The position numbers and the translations under genes were made by a program. DNA of 14,504 nt from NCBI GenBank assembly GCA_964519095.1, contig CAZFHV010000083.1, positions 1-14,504 on the forward strand, read 5' to 3'. This document shows, piece after piece, positions 7,492 to 13,792 of this stretch. Positions within the stretch are counted from its first letter, which is position 1. Each line of letters opens with the position of its first letter. Below the pieces are notes generated by a model that had not been told where the DNA came from, ran no database searches, and worked only from the letters and a program-made list of their open reading frames with translations. Source of the stretch: JAEHCY01 sp964519095. Lineage in GTDB: Bacteria; Pseudomonadota; Gammaproteobacteria; Chromatiales; Chromatiaceae.

Positions 7492-7511
7492 GGGGGCCTG
7501 CGCTGGCCCCC
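7492..7511. terminator. Hairpin between convergent mlaA and pyrC
   Basis: GGGGGCC (7492-7498) pairs perfectly with GGCCCCC (7505-7511) around a 6-nt loop. It lies 9 bp after the mlaA stop and 12 bp after the pyrC stop on the other strand. Neither side has a T-run, so efficiency as an intrinsic terminator is uncertain. The position between convergent genes supports a bidirectional role. Confidence 0.5.
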
Positions 7512-7523
7512 CCGCTTCTGCTC

Positions 7524-8564
7524 TCAGCCCGCCAAACGCCAGCCCACCTCCTGCCCCGCCCGGAGACCCACCAGGCGCTCCGCTCCAAAGGGATAATCCG
7601 CCGGCACCCGCCAGGGTTGGCGCTCCAGGGTGAGGATCTCGCGGTTGCGGGGCAGGCGGTAGAAATCCGCCCCATGGAAGCTCGCAAAGCCCTCTAGCCG
7701 CTCCAGTGCTCCGGCTTGCTCGAAGGCCTCCGCGTACAGCTCCAGCGCCGCGTGGGCGGTGTAGCACCCCGCGCAGCCCGAGGCGCACTCCTTGGTCCCC
7801 ACCGCATGGGGCGCGCTGTCGGTGCCGAGGAAGAACTTGGGGTTGCCATCGGTTGCGGCCCGGAGCAGGGCCAGGCGGTGGCGCTCCCGTTTGAGCACCG
7901 GCAGGCAGTAGTAGTGGGGGCGGATCCCCCCCACCAGCAGGGCGTTACGGTTGTAGAGCAGGTGATGGGCGGTAAGCGTACCCGCCACCCTCGGCGGTGC
8001 CTGCTCGACGAAGGCTACCCCCTCCTCCGTGGTCACATGCTCGAGCACCACCCGCAGGGCCGGGAAGTCCTCGACGATTCGGGTCAGGTGGCGCTCGATG
8101 AACACCCGCTCCCGGTCGAAGATGTCGATCTCGGGATCGGTGACCTCCCCGTGCACCAGGAGCGGCAGGTCCACCTCCTGCATCGCCTCCAGGACCCCAT
8201 AGAGCCCCTCGAGACGGGTTACCCCGGCGTCGGAATGGGTGGTGGCCCCCGCTGGATAGAGCTTGGCCCCAAAGACCACCCCGCTCGCGACGGCACGGGC
8301 GATCTCCCCGGGCGGGAGGTCGTCGGTGAGATAGAGGGTCATGAGGGGCTCGAAGCCCATCCCCGATGGCAGGGCCGCGAGGATCCGCTGGCGGTAGGCG
8401 ACGGCCTGAGCGGTGGTGACGACTGGCGGCCTGAGGTTGGGCATGACGATGGCGCGGGCGAAGCGGGCGGCGGTGTGGGGCAGCACCGCAGCCAGGCCCG
8501 CCCCGTCGCGCAGATGCAGGTGCCAATCGTCGGGTTTGGTGAGGCGGAGCCGGTTATTGGTCAT
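7524..8564 (-). CDS. pyrC: Dihydroorotase (type II, PyrC)
   Basis: Cytosolic zinc enzyme of pyrimidine synthesis that closes N-carbamoyl-L-aspartate to L-dihydroorotate. The 346-residue product matches the short PyrC class of E. coli and Pseudomonas. Metal ligands are visible: His15 and His17 in PDDWHLHLRD, Lys101 in AKLYPAGATT (carboxylated in the family), His138 in LLVHGE, His176 in LEHVTT, and the catalytic Asp249 in FLGTDSAPH. GGIRPHYYCLPVLKR and the Cys-rich CASGCAGC segment are also typical. I chose the ATG at 8564 (MTNNRLRLTKPDDW) by comparison with Pseudomonas PyrC. An in-frame ATG at 8582 would add six residues and cannot be excluded, since neither has a strong ribosome site. It diverges from the sulfur-globule genes. 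In Pseudomonas pyrC and rnt are adjacent. Here two other genes lie between. Confidence 0.97.
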   Translation of the reverse strand: MTNNRLRLTKPDDWHLHLRDGAGLAAVLPHTAARFARAIVMPNLRPPVVTTAQAVAYRQRILAALPSGMGFEPLMTLYLTDDLPPGEIARAVASGVVFGAKLYPAGATTHSDAGVTRLEGLYGVLEAMQEVDLPLLVHGEVTDPEIDIFDRERVFIERHLTRIVEDFPALRVVLEHVTTEEGVAFVEQAPPRVAGTLTAHHLLYNRNALLVGGIRPHYYCLPVLKRERHRLALLRAATDGNPKFFLGTDSAPHAVGTKECASGCAGCYTAHAALELYAEAFEQAGALERLEGFASFHGADFYRLPRNREILTLERQPWRVPADYPFGAERLVGLRAGQEVGWRLAG

Positions 8565-8584
8565 GGGAAAGCCTGGGGTCATAG

Positions 8585-8596
8585 GCTATCGATAGC
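8585..8596. repeat. Perfect 12-bp palindrome at the pyrC start
   Basis: GCTATCGATAGC reads the same on both strands and begins 3 bp upstream of the outer pyrC ATG (8582), 21 bp upstream of the preferred one. It lies in the shared region between pyrC and the sulfur-globule pair, 11 bp before the -35 box of the latter. It could be a protein-binding site or a small hairpin in the pyrC leader. I know of no regulator for this sequence. Confidence 0.5.
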
Positions 8597-8606
8597 TCTC
8601 TAGCGA

Positions 8607-8636
8607 TTGCCATAATCAATTTTGGTATTTTAGAAT
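8607..8636 (+). promoter_or_regulatory. Sigma-70-like promoter of the sulfur-globule genes
   Basis: TTGCCA (8607-8612) and TAGAAT (8631-8636), each 5 of 6 to consensus, are 18 bp apart. They sit in an AT-rich island (about 8600-8720) that contrasts sharply with the GC-rich surroundings. A second possible set is TTGGTA (8622) with TATTAT (8644), 16 bp apart. Either gives a leader of about 70-80 nt ending in a strong ribosome site. This arrangement suits a highly expressed structural protein. Confidence 0.55.
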
Positions 8637-8710
8637 CTGCTTATATTATTTTCCTCACGCACACGAACCAGGTGCATGATCAATCGAACCAACCTTTTTT
8701 TAGTTTAACT

Positions 8711-8716
8711 GAGGAG
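8711..8716 (+). promoter_or_regulatory. Strong ribosome binding site of the first globule gene
   Basis: GAGGAG lies 4 bp before the ATG at 8721, in an AT-rich context (preceded by a T-rich run at 8694-8706) likely to stay unstructured. It fixes the start and suggests high translation. Confidence 0.7.
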
Positions 8717-8720
8717 ACTG

Positions 8721-9071
8721 ATGGTGAAGAAAATTGCTACTGCCGCCGCTATCGCCGCCCTGCTGGGTGCCTCTGCCTCCGCCAATGCCTGGTGGGGTGG
8801 TCCCGGTGGCTGGGGGGACCGCAGCTTCATGGACGACTTCTTCGGTGATGGCTTCGGCGACTTCAACATGAACATGAGCGGCAGTGGCCGCGGTTGGGGT
8901 CGGGGCTACAACCGCTACAACGACTACTACGGCTACGGCCCCTACGGCTGGGGTGGGCCCTACGGTGGTCCCTGGGGCTACGGTGCCCCCTACGGTTATG
9001 GCGCCCCCTACGGCGCCCCCTACGCCGCTCCCGCTGCCCCGGCGGCCCCCGCCAAGGCCGAGTCCAAGTAA
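8721..9071 (+). CDS. Sulfur-globule-type envelope protein, short form
   Basis: The 116-residue precursor has a Sec signal peptide (MVKKIATAAAIAALLGASAS) with likely cleavage after ANA23, leaving a mature protein of 93 residues starting WWGGPGG. The mature part is very rich in Gly, Tyr, Trp, Pro and Ala. It has an acidic Phe-rich block (FMDDFFGDGFGDF, 36-48), then SGRGWGRGYNRYNDYYGYGPYGW, YGAP-type repeats to about residue 102 and an Ala/Pro tail. It has no cysteine and no enzyme motif. This composition and export signal match the SgpA/B/C proteins that coat the periplasmic sulfur globules of Allochromatium-type purple sulfur bacteria. A structural role around stored sulfur is the best reading. 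It has its own strong promoter and ribosome site, and a longer paralog follows. Other Gly/Tyr-rich secreted proteins could look similar, so the family call rests on composition and general resemblance. Confidence 0.8.
   Translation: MVKKIATAAAIAALLGASASANAWWGGPGGWGDRSFMDDFFGDGFGDFNMNMSGSGRGWGRGYNRYNDYYGYGPYGWGGPYGGPWGYGAPYGYGAPYGAPYAAPAAPAAPAKAESK
8928..9026 (+). repeat. Short in-frame repeats coding Tyr-Gly-Ala-Pro units
   Basis: Residues 70-102 of the short globule protein are built of degenerate YG(A/G/W)P units (GPYG, GGPYGGPWG, YGAPYG twice, YGAPYAAP). In DNA this is a series of near-repeats of CCCTACGG. Such tracts can gain or lose units by slippage, so length may vary among strains. 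Confidence 0.7.
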
Positions 9072-9076
9072 CCGAC

Positions 9077-9178
9077 TGTAGGTTGGGCAGCGCCCAACGA
9101 CGCGGTGGGCAGCGCACCGTCGGACTAGAGGTGGAAACTGCGAAGTGTCGGACTGAAGTCCGACCTACCGTCCGACCT
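9077..9178. repeat. Cluster of REP-like palindromes between the globule genes
   Basis: Several inverted repeats follow the first globule stop. GTTGGGC (9082-9088) pairs with GCCCAAC (9092-9098). A similar imperfect copy with the same GGGCAGCGC core lies at 9103-9119. GTCGGACT (9147-9154) pairs perfectly with AGTCCGAC (9157-9164) around a 2-nt loop. Half sites GTCGGACTA (9119-9127) and GTCCGACCT (9170-9178) flank it. The outer edges are GTAGG and CCTAC, as in extragenic palindromic repeats common in GC-rich gammaproteobacteria. There is no T-run. It may stabilise or attenuate the transcript between the two genes, allowing more of the short protein than the long one. Confidence 0.65.
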
Positions 9179-9270
9179 CCAGCCCGACCCGCGGCCCGCC
9201 CCACGGCAGCACAGGGATGTGGATGAATCCCAATCCTTCACTGGAACCCAATGAATCTGAGGTGTGTACC

Positions 9271-10035
9271 ATGAACAAGATCACGAAAATCGCGGTTGCG
9301 GCGGCATTGGTTGGGGCCTCGGCCTCCGCGAGTGCCTGGTGGGGTGGCCCCTTCTCGAGCTGGGGCGGCGACGACTTCTTCGGTGATGGCTGGGGCGATT
9401 TCAGTATGAGCTTCAGCGGCGGCGGCCATGGCTGGGGTCGCGGCTACAACCGCTACCACGACTACTACGGCCCCTGGGGCGGCCCCTACGGCTACTATGG
9501 CGTCCCCTATGCCCCGATCGCAGCACCGGTGATGACCACCGAGCAGCAGACGGCGCTGGCCGACCAGCAGAAGGCCGTCGCCGAGCACCAGGCCAAGATG
9601 ATGCAGCAGGCGGTCGAGGCCCAGCGCAAGTTCGCCGAGCAGATGGCGGAGCGCCAGACCAAGCTCGCTCAGCAGTGGCAGGAGCGGGCCAAGGATGCCC
9701 TGAGCTTCGATCCGATGCGATCGGATCCCTTCGCCAGCTTGGATCCACTGACCCTGGACCCCCTGGCCATGGAGTCGCCCTTCTCCCCGCCCCTGCCGGA
9801 GCACGTGAAGAAGGCGATGGAGGAGTCCAATGCCTATGCGAAGCGGATGATGGAATCGTCCAACACCCAGGCCAAGAAGGCGCGGGAGGAATCCAGTGCC
9901 CGCTTCGAGAAGGTGCGCAAGCAGATGGAGGCGGATCGGGAGACGCGGCTCAAGGAGATGGAGGAGCGGCGCAAGGAGATGTTCAGCCACGGCACCCCCT
10001 GGGCCTATCAGCCCGCCGATCCCAAGGTGCTCTAA
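9271..10035 (+). CDS. Sulfur-globule-type protein with coiled-coil extension
   Basis: The 254-residue precursor has a Sec signal (MNKITKIAVAAALVGASASA), likely cleaved after ASA22. The mature N-terminus (23-82) closely repeats that of the preceding gene: WWGGP, DDFFGDG.GDF, GWGRGYNRY.DYYG and GPYG. From about 88 to 145 follows a charged Gln/Ala/Glu/Lys-rich helix predicted by eye to be a coiled coil (TEQQTALADQQKAVAEHQAK). Then comes a DP-rich linker (146-176) and a second charged helix (177-239, many Glu, Lys, Arg and Met). It ends with an aromatic/Pro tail. It has no cysteine and no catalytic motif. The ATG at 9271 is chosen for its GAGG site 8 bp upstream and because it opens a perfect signal peptide. 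An upstream ATG at 9217 would spoil it. A fourth Allochromatium globule protein, SgpD, has been reported and may correspond, but I cannot compare sequences. It is probably co-transcribed with the short paralog. Confidence 0.78.
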   Translation: MNKITKIAVAAALVGASASASAWWGGPFSSWGGDDFFGDGWGDFSMSFSGGGHGWGRGYNRYHDYYGPWGGPYGYYGVPYAPIAAPVMTTEQQTALADQQKAVAEHQAKMMQQAVEAQRKFAEQMAERQTKLAQQWQERAKDALSFDPMRSDPFASLDPLTLDPLAMESPFSPPLPEHVKKAMEESNAYAKRMMESSNTQAKKAREESSARFEKVRKQMEADRETRLKEMEERRKEMFSHGTPWAYQPADPKVL

Positions 10036-10060
10036 GCGCCTATCCTTCCCGGGGTAAGAA

Positions 10061-10094
10061 AAGGGGCCGTGACGCTTGGGCGTCACGGCCCCTT
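10061..10094. terminator. Strong bidirectional terminator between globule genes and pckA
   Basis: Positions 10061-10074 pair perfectly with 10081-10094 (14 bp, core GGGGCCGTGACG / CGTCACGGCCCC) around a 6-nt loop. On plus it is followed by TTGTCGTTT. On minus it is followed by CTTTTCTTA-like T-rich sequence. It lies 25 bp past the second globule gene and 30 bp past the pckA stop, so it can end both transcripts. Confidence 0.9.
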
Positions 10095-10124
10095 GTCGTT
10101 TCAGGGGCTCAGGGTGGGGAGCCT

Positions 10125-11729
10125 TTAGTCGAGGGTCGGCCCCGCGCTGGCGATCTCCGGGGCCACCGCACCGGCCACCTTCTTGAAGTGCTCCTGGAAC
10201 AGGCCCGCCACCTTGCGCGCTTGGGCGTCGTAGGCGGCCGGGTCACTCCAGGTATTGCGGGGGTCGAGCATCTCGCTGGGCACACCCGGGCAGGACTCGG
10301 GTACCGCCACGCCGAAGATCGGATGCTTCCAGGTCGGTACCCCTTCCAGCTTGCCGTCGAGCACCGCATTGACCATGGCACGGGTGTGGGGGATGTCGAT
10401 GCGCTTGCCGGTGCCGTAGCCGCCGCCGCTCCAGCCGGTGTTGATCAGCCACACTTGGGCGCGGTGCTCGTTGAGCTTCTGGCCGAGCAGCTCCGCGTAG
10501 CGGTGGGGATGCAGAGGCAGGAACGGGGCCCCGTAGCAGGCGCTGAACACGGGCGAGGGCTCGGTGACCCCCTTCTCGGTCCCCGCCACTCGGGCGGTGT
10601 AACCGGAGATGAAGTGGTACATGGCCTGCTCGGTGGTCAGGCGGGAGACCGGGGGCAGCACCCCGAAGGCATCGCAGGTGAGGAACAGCACCGTGGCCGG
10701 ATGACCGCCGCGGCCCTCCAGGGTGGCGTTGGGGATGGCGCTGATGCTGTAGGCACCGCGGGTGTTTTCGGTGAGGGAGTCATCGTCGAGGTTCAACTGC
10801 CGGCTTTCGGAGTTGAGGGTGACGTTCTCCAGCACGGTGCCAAAGCGCTGGGTGGTGGCGTAGATCTCGGGCTCCGCCTTGGGGGAGAGGCGGATCATCT
10901 TGGCGTAACAGCCACCCTCGAAGTTGAATACCCCGTTGTCGCTCCAGCCGTGCTCATCGTCGCCGATCAGGGTGCGGGAGGCATCCGCCGAGAGGGTGGT
11001 CTTGCCGGTGCCGCTCAGGCCGAAGAACAGGGCGGTGCGCCCGTCGGGCCCGATGTTGGCCGAACAGTGCATCGGCATCACGTTGCGGAAGGGCATCAGG
11101 TAGTTCATAACGGTGAAGAGGGACTTCTTGGTCTCTCCCGCGTAGCTCGTCCCACCGATCAGCACCAGCCGCTTGGCGAAGTTGAGGGTGATGAAGGTCT
11201 CGCTGCGGGTGGTGTCCACCGAGGGGATGGCGTGGAACCGCGGGGAGTTGATCACCGTGAACTCGGGCACGAAGGAGGCATACTCCTCCGGCTTGGGGAC
11301 GAGGAAGAGGTTCCGGGCGAAGAGGCTATGCCAGGCGTACTCGGTGATGATGCGCACCGGCATGCGGTAGTCGGGGTCCGCCCCCACGTAGCAGTCCTGC
11401 ACGTAGACGTCTTTCATCTGGAGATAGGACGCCAGGCGCTGGTGGAGCTGGTCGAAGCGCTCGGCGGCGAAGGGCCGGTTCACGGTACCCCACCAGATGT
11501 TGCCCTCGTTCTCGGGCTCCTTGACCACGAACTTGTCGTTGGCCGAGCGGCCGGTGTGATGTCCCGTGCGCACCACCAGGGGGCCCATGTGAGAGAGGCT
11601 ACCCTCCCGGCGCAGGATGGCGTGCTCATAGAGCTCAGGGGTGGAGAGGTTCCAATAGGCCGTGTTGAGGTTGTAGAGTCCGTGGTTCTCGAGGCCGTGC
11701 TGGCTGACGCTTCGTTCTTGAGTGCGCAT
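10125..11729 (-). CDS. pckA: Phosphoenolpyruvate carboxykinase (ATP)
   Basis: Cytosolic enzyme of 534 residues interconverting oxaloacetate plus ATP and phosphoenolpyruvate plus CO2 plus ADP. It feeds gluconeogenesis, or fixes carbon anaplerotically in the reverse direction. Signatures are clear: RTGHHTGRSANDKFVV (54-69), ITEYAWHSLFARNLF, the P-loop GLSGTGKTT (237-245), the metal-binding GDDEHGW (256-262), NFEGGCYAK and NTGWSGGGYGTGKRI. The length matches the bacterial ATP type, and the GTP-type signature is absent. The ATG at 11729 is preceded by an AAGG-like site about 9 bp away. It is the last gene of a minus-strand run, 154 bp after the unknown 144-aa gene, and is followed by the strong hairpin. 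No clear sigma-70 or sigma-54 promoter was found upstream. Confidence 0.98.
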   Translation of the reverse strand: MRTQERSVSQHGLENHGLYNLNTAYWNLSTPELYEHAILRREGSLSHMGPLVVRTGHHTGRSANDKFVVKEPENEGNIWWGTVNRPFAAERFDQLHQRLASYLQMKDVYVQDCYVGADPDYRMPVRIITEYAWHSLFARNLFLVPKPEEYASFVPEFTVINSPRFHAIPSVDTTRSETFITLNFAKRLVLIGGTSYAGETKKSLFTVMNYLMPFRNVMPMHCSANIGPDGRTALFFGLSGTGKTTLSADASRTLIGDDEHGWSDNGVFNFEGGCYAKMIRLSPKAEPEIYATTQRFGTVLENVTLNSESRQLNLDDDSLTENTRGAYSISAIPNATLEGRGGHPATVLFLTCDAFGVLPPVSRLTTEQAMYHFISGYTARVAGTEKGVTEPSPVFSACYGAPFLPLHPHRYAELLGQKLNEHRAQVWLINTGWSGGGYGTGKRIDIPHTRAMVNAVLDGKLEGVPTWKHPIFGVAVPESCPGVPSEMLDPRNTWSDPAAYDAQARKVAGLFQEHFKKVAGAVAPEIASAGPTLD

Positions 11730-11877
11730 CGAAAGGGACCTTCAGTGGCAAGTGATGGGGAAGACCGAGGGGGATGGATCCAGACCGCGGCAGTTTAATG
11801 CTGCGCCGCGCCAATTTCCACCGGCGAGCGGGGCGCGGGGATGCGCGAGGGGCGTCTGTCGGGGCCTCGGCCGCAGA

Positions 11878-11891
11878 GCGACTTCAGTCGC
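11878..11891. repeat. REP-like palindrome overlapping a stop codon
   Basis: GCGACTTCAGTCGC has 6-bp arms around TC. Its core ACTTCAGT is the complement of the core of the palindrome at 9147-9164, so both seem to belong to one repeat family in opposite orientation. The TGA stop (11886-11884) of the minus-strand 144-aa gene lies inside it, so this repeat supplies the end of the protein. Confidence 0.55.
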
Positions 11892-12318
11892 GCGCCCCTG
11901 GGGGAGGCTTGCGCCGGGGCTCGACCACCCCGGGGACGAGCTGCCAGAGGGGGGCGGTGGTGGGGGAAGTCCCCGCTGCGCTGTCCTTGTTCCGGGGATC
12001 GCAGCGGAAGTAGCGAATGCCGTCGTAGTGCGACACCAGGCAGCCCGCGCGGGTCCCCTCGCTGATTTCCCTGGGGATGCGCCCCTGATCGCCGAAGTCG
12101 CGGGGCCTGGCACCGTGGCCATTGGGGCTGATCAGGTCCCTCCCCCCGTATGCCTTCTGTGTGTCGCCATAGCGGACCTCGCCGTAGCTCGGGGCGGCGG
12201 GGGGTCCCGGATCGTAGGGACCGGCGCTACCGACCCCCGGCAGGAGGCCGCTCAAGAGGCTAACCACCAGCCGCGACAACCGACGGCTCACACCGGGGCC
12301 AGGACGCTCAGCGATCAT
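11884..12318 (-). CDS. Secreted small protein of unknown function
   Basis: I do not recognise this 144-residue protein. It has a hydrophobic segment after a twin-Arg/Lys-like start (RRLSRLVVSLLSGLLPGVGSA), which looks like a Sec signal peptide cleaved near AGPYDPG. A GTG at 12291 would give a neater signal (starting SRRLSRLV). The mature part is Pro/Gly-rich, then has a more ordered section with two cysteines (GCLVSHYDGIRYFRCDPRNKD) that could form one disulfide, a Thr/Pro stretch and a Pro/Arg-rich end. Codon use is strongly GC-ending, as in the neighbours, which argues that it is a real gene. No good ribosome site precedes either start. It lies between the PhoD-like gene (116 bp upstream) and pckA. 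The reading frame continues open upstream to 13452, but that part is antisense-style shadow of the PhoD gene. Confidence 0.62.
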   Translation of the reverse strand: MIAERPGPGVSRRLSRLVVSLLSGLLPGVGSAGPYDPGPPAAPSYGEVRYGDTQKAYGGRDLISPNGHGARPRDFGDQGRIPREISEGTRAGCLVSHYDGIRYFRCDPRNKDSAAGTSPTTAPLWQLVPGVVEPRRKPPPGARD

Positions 12319-12434
12319 CAGGGCCACAGTGGGGTGCTGACCGGAACAAGGGTGCGGCTCATCGCATTCTCGTCTTCCGCGGCTGTCAGCGAAGTGTAGC
12401 GCGGCGATGGCCAAGGCGTCCCTCCGCTTTGGTC

Positions 12435-13772
12435 TCAAGGATTCCGTAGCGCGGCGGCGGGGATGGTCTCTCGCCACAGCCCTGTCCCGGCGGTGCTCCA
12501 GGCGGAGACGGTGAGCAGCCGTTGGTCCGCTGGCCCGCTGATCTCCAGGGTACAGAAGTTGCGCTCGGTCACCAGGGTCCCGGGCATCTCGCGGATGGGA
12601 AAGGGGCGCGGGTGCACTCGCGAGGTGAGGGGCGAGCAGATGAGCTCCCTGAGGGGATAGGTGCCGGGTCGCTCCAGCTCGCTCAAGTAGGTGTAGTGGA
12701 TGTCCCCGGAGAGGAAGAACACCCCCTCGATCCCTTCCGCGCGGAGCCACTCCAGGAACGCCGCCCGCTCCTGGGGGAAGTTGTGCCAGCCCTCCCCACC
12801 ACGGGTCGACTCGGAGGGGCGCTCGCTCAGCATGCGGCTGCCGTTGGCGATCAGCTTGAAGGTGGCGCGGGAGGCCTTGAGCCCGTCCTTCAGCCACTGG
12901 AGCTGCTGGGGTCCCAACATCGTCTTCACCGGTGTAGCGGGCGCGGGATCGGGGTCGCGGTAGCTGCGGTCGTCGAGCAGGAAGAGGTCGAGATCGCCGG
13001 TGGATGCCTTGAAGAACACCCCCGGCGCCTCGGGTAGGCCATAGTTGGGGTTGACCCAGTAGCGCTGGAACAGCCCCAGGCTCTCGGCCTTGAGGGCGAA
13101 GCCCTTGTCGGAGTTGTCGGGCCCGTAGTCGTGATCGTCCCAGATGGCCAGGTGCTGTCCGGTGCCCAGGAGGCGTTGCAGGGGCGGAAAGCTGCGGGTG
13201 GCCGCCCAGCGGGCGTTCATGCGGACCGTACTCTCTTCGGCGAGGTCGCTGTCGCGGTAGTAGATGTTGTCCCCCAGCCAGAGCATCAGGTCGGGCTTTA
13301 GAGCCGCGATGCTGTCGAAGATGGCGAAGCCCGCGCCGAAGGGGTTTGGGTCCGGCGCATAGGGCTGGTCTGGGACAAAGGCGCAGGAGCCGGTGGCGAT
13401 GCGCAGGTCCCGGGGGGCCGCGCCCGGGCTCGGCTGGGTGGTGAAGTGCCATTGGGCCTGGCCGGTAACCGGCACGCCGTCGAGCAGCAGGCGATAGGCG
13501 TAGCGGGTGTCGGGCGCGAGCCCCCGGAGGTCGATCCCTGCGGTGTAGCCGCGCTCTCGGCTGGTGGCCGTCGAAGCGCTCCGAAGGCGTACCGCTGGCT
13601 GGTCCTCGGGCCAGTATTCGACCTGCACCTGGGCGGGGGCGTCGGTCATCAACCAGATGGGGATCCGATCGGTACTGCTCAGCCCCGCCATGGGCCCACC
13701 CACCAGGGCGCCGGCCGCGAGGGGGGACCAGAATCCCAGGAGCCAGCCCAAGGCGATGGCGGCCGCTCGCAT
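12435..13772 (-). CDS. PhoD-like alkaline phosphatase / phosphodiesterase
   Basis: Exported metallophosphatase of 445 residues. A Sec-type signal (MRAAAIALGWLLGFWSPLAA) lacks the twin-arginine motif found in Bacillus PhoD. Residues about 30-112 form a beta-rich N-terminal domain (RYAYRLLLDG, WHFTTQP) typical of the family. The phosphatase domain has GSCAF with Cys130, LWLGDNIYYRDSD (Asp168, Asn169), IWDDHDYG (Asp212, His214), LLDDRSYRD, LIANGSRM and FFLSGDIHY (Asp357, His359), the expected metal and active-site residues. Substrate is not predictable: phosphomonoesters or phosphodiesters such as phospholipid or extracellular DNA. It starts 20 bp after the decarboxylase gene and is probably in its operon. 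The frame stays open upstream to 14306 but that extension overlaps the decarboxylase and is not coding. No Pho box was seen. Confidence 0.9.
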   Translation of the reverse strand: MRAAAIALGWLLGFWSPLAAGALVGGPMAGLSSTDRIPIWLMTDAPAQVQVEYWPEDQPAVRLRSASTATSRERGYTAGIDLRGLAPDTRYAYRLLLDGVPVTGQAQWHFTTQPSPGAAPRDLRIATGSCAFVPDQPYAPDPNPFGAGFAIFDSIAALKPDLMLWLGDNIYYRDSDLAEESTVRMNARWAATRSFPPLQRLLGTGQHLAIWDDHDYGPDNSDKGFALKAESLGLFQRYWVNPNYGLPEAPGVFFKASTGDLDLFLLDDRSYRDPDPAPATPVKTMLGPQQLQWLKDGLKASRATFKLIANGSRMLSERPSESTRGGEGWHNFPQERAAFLEWLRAEGIEGVFFLSGDIHYTYLSELERPGTYPLRELICSPLTSRVHPRPFPIREMPGTLVTERNFCTLEISGPADQRLLTVSAWSTAGTGLWRETIPAAALRNP

Positions 13773-13792
13773 GGTCGGCCCCCAGTGTCGGA

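Noticed and set aside
8690..8706. T-run upstream of the first globule gene as a terminator or attenuator
   Set aside because: No stable hairpin precedes the T-run, and it lies just before a strong ribosome site; it is better read as unstructured leader.
8928..9026. Repeat tract as a CRISPR or VNTR outside coding sequence
   Set aside because: The units are in frame, encode Tyr-Gly-Ala-Pro and have no spacers; they are explained by the protein.
9675..11798. Long plus-strand open frame of 707 codons
   Set aside because: Antisense to pckA and running through the terminator hairpin; composition is low-complexity Gly/Val/His and no motif is seen.
11775..11820. Sigma-54 promoter upstream of pckA
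   Set aside because: A TGGCGCG element is present on minus, but the GG-to-GC spacing is 9 rather than 10 and the -12 part is poor.
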